From the NCBI RefSeq assembly GCF_025567315.1, contig NZ_JAOQJE010000003.1, forward strand, positions 62,001 through 126,000: a DNA stretch of 64,000 bases, in the 5' to 3' direction. The notes beneath the pieces were generated by a model. The model was not told the DNA's origin and did not search any database. It saw only the letters and a program-made list of their open reading frames with translations. Every line of letters begins with the position of its first letter. Positions within the stretch are counted from its first letter, which is position 1. This DNA comes from Agathobaculum ammoniilyticum. Lineage in GTDB: Bacteria; Bacillota; Clostridia; Oscillospirales; Butyricicoccaceae. Shown here piece by piece: positions 8,015 through 15,810 of the stretch. A program made the translations under genes and the position numbers.

Positions 8015-9391
8015 CTATCCCGCTACCGTTCCGTATCCGCTGGCGCCCTCAATGGCATAATATATTTCGACCTTGCCGTTTTGCAGCACGATCTTTTCCA
8101 CGCAGGCGCGTATCAGCGCCTGCCGCTCCTCACCGGCCAGGCTGTCCCAACAGGCGCCGATGGTATATAACGCCCGCCGCGCTTCCTCATCCTCCCGCCG
8201 CTGCTCCTGCCGCTGCGCGGCGGAAAGCGCCTGCTCGGCCCGTTCCCGCTCTTTTTTGACGCGCTCGATCGATTCGCGCAGCGTATCGTCCTCCGCGTCG
8301 GCATACAGCTCGTACAGGCGGCGCAGCTTGCGCTGGACCCGCTCCAGCGTCCGGCGGCACTCTGCCGCATCCCCCTGCCGTTGGCGTGGCACCGACGGCT
8401 GCGCGGACAGCCTCGCCAGATCGCGTATGACAATCGCCTCCACCTCGCGCGCCATCACCCCCCGATTCGGACAGGCGGCATCATGCACCAGATGGGGCTT
8501 GGACTTATCCCGTGAGTAGCAGACCAGCTTATCCCCCGCGTTGCCCCATTTCTGATAGCGCATTTTAGCGCCGCAGTGTCCGCAGACCAGTAGGCCGGCC
8601 AGCAGCTTGCCCGCCCCCGCAGCGCGCGGCCGGTTGGGGCGGTGCAGCCGGCGCTGCGCTCGCGCAAAGGTTTCGCGGTCAATAAGCGGCTCATGCCGCC
8701 CCGCGTAGCGCTCGCCTTTATAGACGATCACGCCTGTGTTGCTCTCCCGATCCAATATCTGCCGCACCAGATGCTCGTATTTCAGCCCCAACTCGCGCGC
8801 GATGCGTCCGGCCGACTGGCCCTCCAGATACCGCGCGTAGATCTCGCGTACGGTATCCGCATCGCTGTTGGGAACCAGGATGCCCTTCCCCGCGTCGTAA
8901 TCATATCCAAACGGTATTTTGCCGCCGCCCGGCCAGAAGCCCTGCTTGACGCGCTCGACCATGCCCATACGGGTGCGCAGAAAGATGTTCTCTCGTTCGA
9001 GCTGAGCAAATGCGGACAGAATACCGATCATCGCGCGCCCATACGGACTGCCGGTATCAATATTTTCATTGATCGATACAAAGTCCACCCCATGTGGCAG
9101 AAAAACGTCCTCAATCAGGTAAAGCGTGTCTTTCTGGCTTCGGCTCAGGCGGTCAAGCTTGTAGACAACGACGCGCTCGACCGCGCCGGCGCGGATTTCC
9201 TCCACCAACTCGGTAACGGCCGGCCGTGTCAGGTTTGAGCCGGAAAAACCGCCGTCCACATACCGACGGAAGCGGGTGATCCCTTTCATCCGGCAGTACG
9301 CTTCCAGTTTTTCGGCCTGCGCCGCGAGCGAGTATCCTTCGTCCGCCTGTGCTTCGGTCGATACGCGCAGATATAATGCGGTGTGTTTCAT
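8015..9391 (-). CDS. Large serine recombinase (site-specific integrase/excisionase, SpoIVCA-like)
   Basis: A 458-residue large serine recombinase that would cut and rejoin DNA at att sites through a phosphoserine link. The N-terminal resolvase domain has the nucleophile in ALYLRVSTEAQ (Ser11) and the arginine-containing VYKLDRLSRSQKDT. The recombinase domain follows (GKIPFGYDYDAGK, near residue 175). The zinc-ribbon cysteines are in LVCGHCGAKM and HDAACPNRG, and a coiled-coil segment rich in Arg and Glu lies near 355-415. It matches the enzymes that excise sporulation-linked intervening elements and integrate phages. Its stop codon is 22 bases from the broken end of sigG, which is the position expected for the integrase of an element inserted in that gene. 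It overlaps the small upstream ORF by 4 bases (ATGA). Confidence 0.93.
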   Translation of the reverse strand: MKHTALYLRVSTEAQADEGYSLAAQAEKLEAYCRMKGITRFRRYVDGGFSGSNLTRPAVTELVEEIRAGAVERVVVYKLDRLSRSQKDTLYLIEDVFLPHGVDFVSINENIDTGSPYGRAMIGILSAFAQLERENIFLRTRMGMVERVKQGFWPGGGKIPFGYDYDAGKGILVPNSDADTVREIYARYLEGQSAGRIARELGLKYEHLVRQILDRESNTGVIVYKGERYAGRHEPLIDRETFARAQRRLHRPNRPRAAGAGKLLAGLLVCGHCGAKMRYQKWGNAGDKLVCYSRDKSKPHLVHDAACPNRGVMAREVEAIVIRDLARLSAQPSVPRQRQGDAAECRRTLERVQRKLRRLYELYADAEDDTLRESIERVKKERERAEQALSAAQRQEQRREDEEARRALYTIGACWDSLAGEERQALIRACVEKIVLQNGKVEIYYAIEGASGYGTVAG

Positions 9392-9576
9392 GAAATATCC
9401 TTTCCAAGACCGCGTTCCTCCGCTTCCAGTATAGCAGAGGGCGGCGGCTCCGGCAACGGAAGTTCCTGCCGGAAGCGCGCCTCGCGCAGCAGCATGCCGA
9501 TCCCTTCCTGGTCAAGCAGCAGCGGCGGCAGCACACCGTGAAGCCGCTTCCCGTTCAAATAACGCACCACGCGCAT
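9388..9576 (-). CDS. Small protein co-transcribed with the serine recombinase
   Basis: 62 residues starting MRVVRYLNGKRLHGVLPPLL, followed by an acidic/hydrophobic stretch and a proline-rich PLPEPPPSA segment. The ATG at 9576 has AAAGGAGG 8 bases upstream; a GTG at 9585 falls within that site. It overlaps the recombinase start by ATGA, so translation is coupled. I do not recognise the family. Position and size would suit an accessory or directionality factor for the recombinase, but this is inference from context only. Confidence 0.6.
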   Translation of the reverse strand: MRVVRYLNGKRLHGVLPPLLLDQEGIGMLLREARFRQELPLPEPPPSAILEAEERGLGKDIS

Positions 9577-9686
9577 GCGGACCACCTCCTTTCCCCTTTA
9601 TTCTGCCCAGGTTTGCCCTTTTGCAACCGTTCGGACGCTCTTCCAAACCGCTCCATAAAGCAACCAAAATATACCCAAAATAACAC

Positions 9687-9716
9687 TTGTAGAAGTATCA
9701 GCATTGGGTGTATAAT
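9687..9716 (+). promoter_or_regulatory. Promoter of pta
   Basis: TTGTAG, an 18-base spacer and TATAAT lie about 50 bases ahead of the pta start. Confidence 0.6.
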
Positions 9717-9768
9717 GAGGTATCGGAACTGTTTGACAGACGAACAAAAATTTAGAGGAGAATGCATC

Positions 9769-10743
9769 ATGTTTGAAAATCTGATTGCCACGCTCAAGGC
9801 CGACAAGCGTAAAATCGTATTCACCGAGGGGCCGGACCCCCGCATTCTGGAAGCCGCCTCCCGCCTGAAGAAAGACGGCCTGCTGGATTCTATCCTGGTC
9901 GGCAATGTGGACGAAGTCAAGTCCGCCGCTGCCGCAGGCGGTTTTGACATCGAGGGCATGGAAATCATCGACCCTGCGGCTTATCCGGAAATGGACGCGA
10001 TGGTCGCCAGGATGGTCGAGCTGCGCAAGGGCAAGATGACCGAGGAGCAGTGCCGCGCAGCGCTTTCCAAGGGCAATTATTTCGGCACCATGCTGGTCAA
10101 GCTGGGCAAGGCAGACGCCCTGCTCGGCGGCGCTACTTATTCGACTGCGGACACCGTCCGCCCTGCTCTGCAGATCATCAAGACCAAGCCGGGCAACAAG
10201 ATCGTATCCTCCTGCTTCATCCTGCGCCGCGACGGCAAGGATGGCGGCGACGAGTTGTACGCGATGGGCGACTGCGCGATCAATATCAATCCGAGCGAGG
10301 ACGATCTGATGGAAATCGCCATTGAAACTGCAAAAACCGCCAAGGCGTTCGGTATCGACCCCAAGGTGGCCATGCTATCCTACTCGACCAAAGGCTCCGG
10401 CAAGGGCGAAACGGTTGATATGATGAAGAATGCAACCGAAAAAACTAAAGCGGCTGCGCCTGATCTCGCGGTAGACGGCGAACTGCAGTTCGACGCCGCG
10501 TTCTCCCCTGTCGTTGCGGCGACCAAGTGCAAGGGCTCTCCGGTTGCCGGCCAGGCCAACACCTTTATTTTCCCTGATATCAACGCGGGCAACATTGGCT
10601 ACAAAATCGCCCAGCGTCTGGGCGGCTTCGAGGCCTACGGCCCGATTCTGCAGGGTCTGAACGCGCCGATCAACGATCTGTCCCGCGGCTGTAACGCGGA
10701 TGAGGTCTATCAGATGGCGATCATCACCGCCGGCCTGAAATAA
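9769..10743 (+). CDS. pta: Phosphate acetyltransferase
   Basis: A 324-residue PTA/PTB-family enzyme that interconverts acetyl-CoA plus phosphate with acetyl phosphate plus CoA in the cytosol. This is the short Firmicutes type, lacking the N-terminal DRTGG extension of enterobacterial Pta. Family marks include KIVFTEGPDPRILEAA at the start, the MLVKLGKADALLGGATYSTA substrate segment near residue 110, and FIFPDINAGNIGYKIAQRLG and GPILQGLNAPINDLSRGC near the end. The start is the ATG at 9769, preceded by GAGGAG. It is monocistronic here with a terminator behind it; acetate kinase, its usual partner, is not in the window. Confidence 0.95.
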   Translation: MFENLIATLKADKRKIVFTEGPDPRILEAASRLKKDGLLDSILVGNVDEVKSAAAAGGFDIEGMEIIDPAAYPEMDAMVARMVELRKGKMTEEQCRAALSKGNYFGTMLVKLGKADALLGGATYSTADTVRPALQIIKTKPGNKIVSSCFILRRDGKDGGDELYAMGDCAININPSEDDLMEIAIETAKTAKAFGIDPKVAMLSYSTKGSGKGETVDMMKNATEKTKAAAPDLAVDGELQFDAAFSPVVAATKCKGSPVAGQANTFIFPDINAGNIGYKIAQRLGGFEAYGPILQGLNAPINDLSRGCNADEVYQMAIITAGLK

Positions 10744-10772
10744 CCCGACACCGCACGGCAAACATCAAGCAA

Positions 10773-10803
10773 AAAAGGACTGACCAGCCGGTCAGTCCTT
10801 TTC
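10773..10803. terminator. Bidirectional terminator overlapping the end of the AI-2E-type gene
   Basis: The stem AAAAGGACTGACC / GGTCAGTCCTTTT. The right arm encodes the stop and last codons of the convergent permease gene, so the same DNA is both coding end and terminator. Confidence 0.85.
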
Positions 10804-12153
10804 GTTTTCCTTTTGCGCCTGCGCACGCGCCTTCTGTGCGGCTTCCCGCCGCTCCTTTGCGCTGACCGGCGGGGCCTCCTCCCTGATCTCGACAAACGCC
10901 CGCGTTTCCGGATCGAGACGTTTTGGCCCACGGTAAGCATTGGTGTCAACCGAAAGGCCGCGTTTTCTCAACAGGTTATTGACCGCCTCGGTCGCCATCG
11001 TATACAGTACGGCGAACAGCGGCACGCCGACCGCCATCCCCACAAAGCCGAACACGCCGCCGAACACAAGGATCGCAAACATGACCCAGAAGCTCGACAG
11101 GCCAGTGGAATTGCCCAGTATTTTCGGCCCCAGGATATTCCCGTCAAACTGCTGGAGCGCCAGGATGAACAGCACAAAATATACCGCCTGCACCGGACTG
11201 ATGACCATGATCAGGATGGTACTCGGCACCGCCCCGATAAACGGGCCAAAAAACGGGATGATATTGGTCACGCCGATAATGACCGAAATCAGGAGCGCAT
11301 ACGACTGGTCCATCGTCATCAGCCCGAAACCCATCAGGATGCGCAGCCCAGCAAAGCACAGCAGGCCGATGATGAGCGAATCAATCAGCTTGCCGGTGAT
11401 GAACCCGCCGAATACACGGTGGATATAAGCAACACGCTTGATGATACGGTTGGCGCGCTGGATGGAAAACACGCTGTACAGCGTCTTTTTGGCCTGCGCG
11501 CAAAAGGTATCCTTGCTGTTGAGGATATAAAGCGCGATGATAATGCCGATCAGCAGGTCGAACAGGACGGAAACCGTCGTTACAACGCCGGTCATCAGCG
11601 CGACTAGCTGCGGCAGCGCGCTGTTCTGCACCCAGTCGACGACCTGTGTGGAGAACTGCTCATACAACTGTAGAAAATTCCGTTCGATCACCGGATTGTC
11701 TTTCAGCAGCGACGCGACCCAAGTTGATATCTCGTCCAGATAGGTATCCATGGATTCCAGCAGGGAGAACACGCTTACGATCAGCTGCGGCAGCACCATC
11801 CACAGCAGCACGCCCACGACCGCAAGACCAATCAGCAGGGACAGGATGCTGCAAAGCCCCTTGGCGATCTGCGTCCCCCGTTTCATCCGCTGCGCCAGCT
11901 TGGGCTGCAGCACGCGGTACAGACCGTTGAATACCGGCATCAGAAGGTATGCCATCACAAAGCCGTAGATAAACGGGCTCAGAATGCCGAGCAGCTTTTT
12001 GATCATGCGCCAGATGATCGGCAGCCAGCCCAGAAAATAAAAAACAAGCACACTGGAAACGATCACGCAGAACGCCGTTAAGCCCCACTGGAAATAGTGG
12101 GGCTGATTCTGCGCTTCCGTCCTATGATGTTCTGTTGGTTCCTGCACGGACAC
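10792..12153 (-). CDS. AI-2E family (PF01594) transporter
   Basis: A 453-residue polytopic membrane protein of the AI-2E/UPF0118 exporter family, with about eight hydrophobic segments. Features are two early helices (WGLTAFCVIVSSVLVFYFLG near residue 25, then FIYGFVMAYLLMP) and a long extracytoplasmic-type middle segment. The family motif GVTNIIPFFGPFIGAVPS lies near residue 300, with ILGPKILGNSTGLSSFWVM after it. The charged tail is rich in Lys, Ala and Glu. Relatives export signalling molecules, polyamines or sodium/protons; substrate assignment from sequence is not possible. The start is GTG with an AGGAG-type site; a second in-frame GTG two codons later is possible. Confidence 0.85.
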   Translation of the reverse strand: MSVQEPTEHHRTEAQNQPHYFQWGLTAFCVIVSSVLVFYFLGWLPIIWRMIKKLLGILSPFIYGFVMAYLLMPVFNGLYRVLQPKLAQRMKRGTQIAKGLCSILSLLIGLAVVGVLLWMVLPQLIVSVFSLLESMDTYLDEISTWVASLLKDNPVIERNFLQLYEQFSTQVVDWVQNSALPQLVALMTGVVTTVSVLFDLLIGIIIALYILNSKDTFCAQAKKTLYSVFSIQRANRIIKRVAYIHRVFGGFITGKLIDSLIIGLLCFAGLRILMGFGLMTMDQSYALLISVIIGVTNIIPFFGPFIGAVPSTILIMVISPVQAVYFVLFILALQQFDGNILGPKILGNSTGLSSFWVMFAILVFGGVFGFVGMAVGVPLFAVLYTMATEAVNNLLRKRGLSVDTNAYRGPKRLDPETRAFVEIREEAPPVSAKERREAAQKARAQAQKENEKD

Positions 12154-12181
12154 GCTCCTCTCCTATCCTTCCGGCCACTGG

Positions 12182-12484
12182 TTATTCTTCATCATCAAAG
12201 AAAATACGCCAGAACAAGTACATCCAGGTCGCAGCAAACGCGACGAACAAGACACCCCGAAACTTTTTGAAGAACTTTGCAAAGCAGGCACCGAGCCACA
12301 GCCCGAACGACAGCATGCAGATCTTGAATACCGCGAAATCAAACATCGAGAACCCCTGCGCCTTGGACACCGCGTGGTCCGTCCAACGGGCCGCACAGTC
12401 GCGCGCATCGTTCGCATAGCCAAGCACCTGATTGGCGCGGCTGCGCAACGCCTCACGGTCGATGGAATCCAGATAATTTTTCAT
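12182..12484 (-). CDS. Small membrane protein of unknown function
   Basis: 100 residues: an N-terminal soluble, helix-prone half (MKNYLDSIDREALRSRANQV) and two hydrophobic segments (near 48-66 and 74-92) ending in an acidic FFDDEE tail. The ribosome binding site GGAGAG precedes the ATG. It lies between the exonuclease and the AI-2E-type permease on the same strand, so a shared transcript is likely. I do not recognise a family. The topology suggests two crossings with both ends in the cytoplasm. Confidence 0.7.
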   Translation of the reverse strand: MKNYLDSIDREALRSRANQVLGYANDARDCAARWTDHAVSKAQGFSMFDFAVFKICMLSFGLWLGACFAKFFKKFRGVLFVAFAATWMYLFWRIFFDDEE

Positions 12485-12520
12485 AGCTTTTCTCTCCTTT
12501 TGACAAATATGTGAAACCGG

Positions 12521-13138
12521 TCACACCGTATTTTCGATTCGTATATCCTTTGCGATGCTGCAGGGCGTCGTCCCCATGGACGAGATCCGGCCCAGCCGCA
12601 TCCCGATCTTCGCCGCGAGCGCATCCGCGTCCGTGCTCCCCGTTTCCTGCAGCGCCGCCTGCAGAATCCAGCCGGCCGCCCGTGCATCCGAGCATGCCTC
12701 GTGATGATTCAGCTCAATACCGAGCGCTGCGGATACCGTATCCAGTTTATGATTTTTCAGCGCCGGCCATACGCGCCGGGCCACCTTTACCGTACAGATA
12801 TAGCGGCACTCCGGCGCCGGCAGCTGGTAATGGCTCAGGCATGCGCACAGCACCGCCGTATCAAACATCGCGTTATGGCAGACCAGAACACTACCCTCCG
12901 CCTCCTGCGCCACTGTGTTCCAAACCATATCAAACGCCGGCGCGTCTGCCACCATGCGTTCCTTGATATGGTTGACCCTGACATTGCCCCAGTGGAACTT
13001 CCCAACGCAAGCGGGCGGCTTGATAAGCGATACCTGCTCACGGATCAGGCTGCGATCCTCAAACACCGCCACGCCAAGCGCGCAGGCGCTGAGCGGGGAA
13101 GCGTTTCCTGTTTCAAAATCGAGCGCAACATACCTCAT
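12521..13138 (-). CDS. DnaQ-like 3'-5' exonuclease
   Basis: A 205-residue DEDD exonuclease related to the epsilon proofreading subunit. The Exo I motif is LDFETG (Asp7, Glu9), Exo II lies in LVCHNAMFDTAVL near residue 88, and Exo III in ELNHHEACSDARAAG near residue 150 with the His and Asp of the DEDDh subtype. The last 40 residues extend beyond the nuclease fold. Such stand-alone enzymes trim DNA or RNA 3' ends; the substrate is unknown, and PolC (36654-41036) already carries its own proofreading domain. The start overlaps the upstream gene by 4 bases, giving translational coupling. Confidence 0.85.
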   Translation of the reverse strand: MRYVALDFETGNASPLSACALGVAVFEDRSLIREQVSLIKPPACVGKFHWGNVRVNHIKERMVADAPAFDMVWNTVAQEAEGSVLVCHNAMFDTAVLCACLSHYQLPAPECRYICTVKVARRVWPALKNHKLDTVSAALGIELNHHEACSDARAAGWILQAALQETGSTDADALAAKIGMRLGRISSMGTTPCSIAKDIRIENTV

Positions 13139-13836
13139 TCGAGCGCCTCCCGCGGTGCGGCGCCCGCTCTTTCCTTTGCCGCGAGCAGGAAACGGTACAG
13201 CGGCGCGAGCCGGCGCATGGTATCCACCATCGGCCCGACAAACGACCCGTCCAACACGGGGGAGAAGTCGTTTGTTTCCCGAAAGTCCACACCAATCTCT
13301 TTCCGGTTCAACCAGGTCTGGTAGGCGGGCTTTGCATCCGGAAATTTCGGACGCTTATACAATTCCCCATCCAGCCGCACCTGCGGGCAGGCGCGGACCG
13401 CTTCATACGCCTCCAGAAACAGCTTATCCTCTTTCAGAATCATCTCACGCAGCGCCTCCATCTCGCCTTTCCCCCAAGCGCCCCAGCAGCCAAAGCCCCA
13501 GAACTCCGGATGAATTTCGAAATAATAGCACGGCACGGACTCATGCTCCCGACGCGGGCGGCGGAAAAACATCCACATATTCGCGCGGTAAAGCGTCTTA
13601 TCCTTGGTATAGCGGGTATCGCGCCGTACACGCGATACCATGCGCGAGGGCGTGACCACAAACAGCGGGTCGATCTCCAGCATGGCTGGGGTCATCTCCG
13701 CGATCAATTCATGAAATGGCTGGATCGCCAGCCGTTTGATCTCTTCTTTATGCGATTCGTAAAATTCTCTGCTGTTTTGCAGACGGTTGAGCTGCAGCAG
13801 GTCGATGCCCGCGGCAGGAAAGCCTGTGAATGCCAT
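13135..13836 (-). CDS. DUF2461-family protein
   Basis: A 233-residue member of the DUF2461 (TIGR02453-type) family. The opening GIDLLQLNRLQNSREFYESH matches the family's characteristic N-terminal part. Other conserved pieces are RDTRYTKDKTLYRANMWMFF near residue 80 and YYFEIHPEFWGFGCWGAWG near 105. The biochemical function is unknown. I chose the ATG at 13836 because AAAGGTGG lies upstream and the homology begins there; the frame stays open to 13893. It forms a two-gene unit with the exonuclease. Confidence 0.8.
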   Translation of the reverse strand: MAFTGFPAAGIDLLQLNRLQNSREFYESHKEEIKRLAIQPFHELIAEMTPAMLEIDPLFVVTPSRMVSRVRRDTRYTKDKTLYRANMWMFFRRPRREHESVPCYYFEIHPEFWGFGCWGAWGKGEMEALREMILKEDKLFLEAYEAVRACPQVRLDGELYKRPKFPDAKPAYQTWLNRKEIGVDFRETNDFSPVLDGSFVGPMVDTMRRLAPLYRFLLAAKERAGAAPREALE

Positions 13837-14024
13837 GGAAAAGGGTACCACCTTTCTGCTTATCATTGTACCGCGTTTTACCGGTTTCCGCAACAGTATT
13901 TTGCAGACTTATCCCGCGTATGCCGCAAAATATTGTAGTCTGCAGCAGGCGGCGCTATCATCTTGCCCTGCCCCGCCGCTCCCCTCCTTGTTCCGGCCGT
14001 CTGCCCGGCTTTCCCGCCCTGGGC

Positions 14025-14066
14025 TGTGTACACACAGTGGACAAGCCGCCGGATTGGTGCTATAAT
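14025..14066 (+). promoter_or_regulatory. Promoter and palindrome ahead of the Lrp-type regulator
   Basis: TGGACA (14038), a 17-base spacer and TATAAT (14061) form a good promoter. The perfect palindrome TGTGTACACA (14025-14034) sits 3 bases upstream of the -35 box and is a candidate operator for autoregulation. Confidence 0.6.
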
Positions 14067-14102
14067 AAACCCAATCTTTATCTGAAACAGGAGGGCGTTA
14101 TC

Positions 14103-14594
14103 ATGGAAAACCCTGAAAAATTGCTGGATCTGCTCAGCCAGGACGCACGCCTGACGCCGGCGCAGCTTGCCGCCATGACAGGCGCGACCGAAGCAGAGGT
14201 CGTTGACGCGGTCCGCACCTTTGAAAAAAACGATACCATTCTTGGTTATAAAACCGTTATCGACTGGGACAAGACCTCCAAGGAAAGCGTCACTGCATTG
14301 ATTGAGGTCAAAATTACGCCGGAAAAAGGCATGGGCTTCGACGAGATCGCCCGCCAGATCTATTCCCATCATCAGGTAGAAAGCGTTTACCTGATGTCGG
14401 GCGGCTTCGATCTGACGGTCATCATCAAGGACCGCACCATGCGCGAGGTTGCGCGCTTTGTCTCCGAGCAGCTCGCGCCGATGGAAAACGTCCTGTCCAC
14501 CGGCACGCATTTCATCCTCAAGAAATACAAGGACTACGGTGTAGAATTCGACCCCTCCGATCGCGATAAAAGAGAGGTCATGATGGCATGGTAG
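14103..14594 (+). CDS. Lrp/AsnC-family transcriptional regulator
   Basis: 163 residues. The N-terminal winged helix-turn-helix covers roughly residues 1-55 (LLSQDARLTPAQLAAMTGAT then EVVDAVRTFEKNDTILGYKT). The C-terminal RAM ligand-binding domain follows (VYLMSGGFDLTVIIKDRTM near residue 98). These regulators form octamers that sense amino acids. The start is ATG at 14103 after GGAGGG. It overlaps the following aminotransferase by 7 bases, a conserved pairing that suggests the regulator senses the amino acid handled by that enzyme. Confidence 0.9.
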   Translation: MENPEKLLDLLSQDARLTPAQLAAMTGATEAEVVDAVRTFEKNDTILGYKTVIDWDKTSKESVTALIEVKITPEKGMGFDEIARQIYSHHQVESVYLMSGGFDLTVIIKDRTMREVARFVSEQLAPMENVLSTGTHFILKKYKDYGVEFDPSDRDKREVMMAW

Positions 14595-15757
14595 ATTACG
14601 AGCAGCTGCTCTCCGACCGTGTCAAGATCGTAAAGCCCTCCGGCATCCGCCGCTTTTTTGACGCAGCGGCAGCCATGCCGGATGCGATCTCGCTCGGCGT
14701 CGGAGAGCCGGATTTCGAGACCCCGTGGCAGATTCGCCGCGCGGGCATTCAGTCCCTGGAAAAGGGACAGACGTTCTACACCTCCAACTGGGGCCTTGCC
14801 GAGCTGCGCAGCCAGATCGCGGGGTTGGCCCGCCGCAAATATCAGCTCTGCTATGACGCGGACAAGGAGATCCTCGTTACAGTCGGCGGTTCGGAGGCGA
14901 TCGACAACGCCATCCGCGCGCTGGTCAACCCCGGCGACGAGGTGCTCATCCCCGAGCCCAGCTTCGTCTGCTATACCCCGCTGACCCAGATGGCTGGCGG
15001 CACCCCTGTCCCCCTGCCGACGCTGGCGAAGGACCAGTTCAAGCTGACACCCGACCGCCTGCGCGCGGCAATCACGCCGCGCACCAAGCTGCTGATCCTG
15101 CCGTATCCCAATAACCCAACCGGCGCGATCATGACGCGGGACGAACTGGAGGCCGTCGCCGCCGTGCTACGCGACACCAATATCATCGTCATTTCGGATG
15201 AGATTTACTGCAGCCTGACCTACGGCGCCGCGCCGCACGTCTGCTTTGCCGAGCTGGACGGGATGCGCGAGCGCACCATCGTTGTGGACGGCTTCTCCAA
15301 ATCCTATGCGATGACCGGCTGGCGCCTTGGCTGGGCGATGGGTCCCAAGGAGCTGATGCGGCACATCTGCAAAATCCATCAGTTCGGCATCATGTCCGCG
15401 CCGACCACGGCGCAGTTCGCCGGCATCGAAGCCATCCGGACCGGCGAGGACGATATCGAACGCATGCGCACGCAGTATGACATCCGCCGCCGCTACCTGT
15501 TGGGCGAGCTGCGCTCGATGGGGCTGACGTGCTTTGAACCGCAGGGGGCGTTCTATGCGTTCCCTTCCATCGCCTCGACCGGCCTCTCCTCCGAGGCATT
15601 CTGCGAACGTCTGCTTCATGAGCAGCAGGTCGCCGTTGTACCCGGCAGCGCGTTCGGCAAAAGCGGCGATGGGCATGTTCGCATCTCCTATTCCTATTCC
15701 ATGAACCATCTGCGCGAGGCCTGCTTCCGCATGCGGAAATTCCTGCAGTCTTTATAA
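14588..15757 (+). CDS. Class I/II PLP-dependent aminotransferase
   Basis: A 389-residue fold-type I aminotransferase of the AspC/PatA group, transferring an amino group to a 2-oxoacid. The PLP lysine is in VVDGFSKSYAMTGWRLGWAM near residue 237. The Asn of LPYPNNPTGAIM and the Asp/Tyr of VISDEIYCSLTYG complete the cofactor site, and the Arg of HVRISYSYSM binds the substrate carboxylate. It is preceded and overlapped by an Lrp-type regulator. The exact amino acid is uncertain. Because hisC is missing from the his operon, it is one of the genes that might supply histidinol-phosphate aminotransferase activity, though nothing specific shows this. Confidence 0.9.
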   Translation: MVDYEQLLSDRVKIVKPSGIRRFFDAAAAMPDAISLGVGEPDFETPWQIRRAGIQSLEKGQTFYTSNWGLAELRSQIAGLARRKYQLCYDADKEILVTVGGSEAIDNAIRALVNPGDEVLIPEPSFVCYTPLTQMAGGTPVPLPTLAKDQFKLTPDRLRAAITPRTKLLILPYPNNPTGAIMTRDELEAVAAVLRDTNIIVISDEIYCSLTYGAAPHVCFAELDGMRERTIVVDGFSKSYAMTGWRLGWAMGPKELMRHICKIHQFGIMSAPTTAQFAGIEAIRTGEDDIERMRTQYDIRRRYLLGELRSMGLTCFEPQGAFYAFPSIASTGLSSEAFCERLLHEQQVAVVPGSAFGKSGDGHVRISYSYSMNHLREACFRMRKFLQSL

Positions 15758-15774
15758 TTCCCATCTGCGCACAG

Positions 15775-15807
15775 AAAACGGACCGCCCTTTTGGGGCAGT
15801 CCGTTTT
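15775..15807. terminator. Bidirectional terminator
   Basis: The imperfect stem AAAACGGACCGCCC / GGGGCAGTCCGTTTT lies between convergent genes. Confidence 0.8.
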
Positions 15808-15810
15808 GCG

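Noticed and set aside
9388..9768. N-terminal sigma-G half just beyond the recombinase
   Set aside because: The sequence up to pta was read on both strands. It contains the small companion gene and the pta promoter, and nothing resembling sigma region 2.
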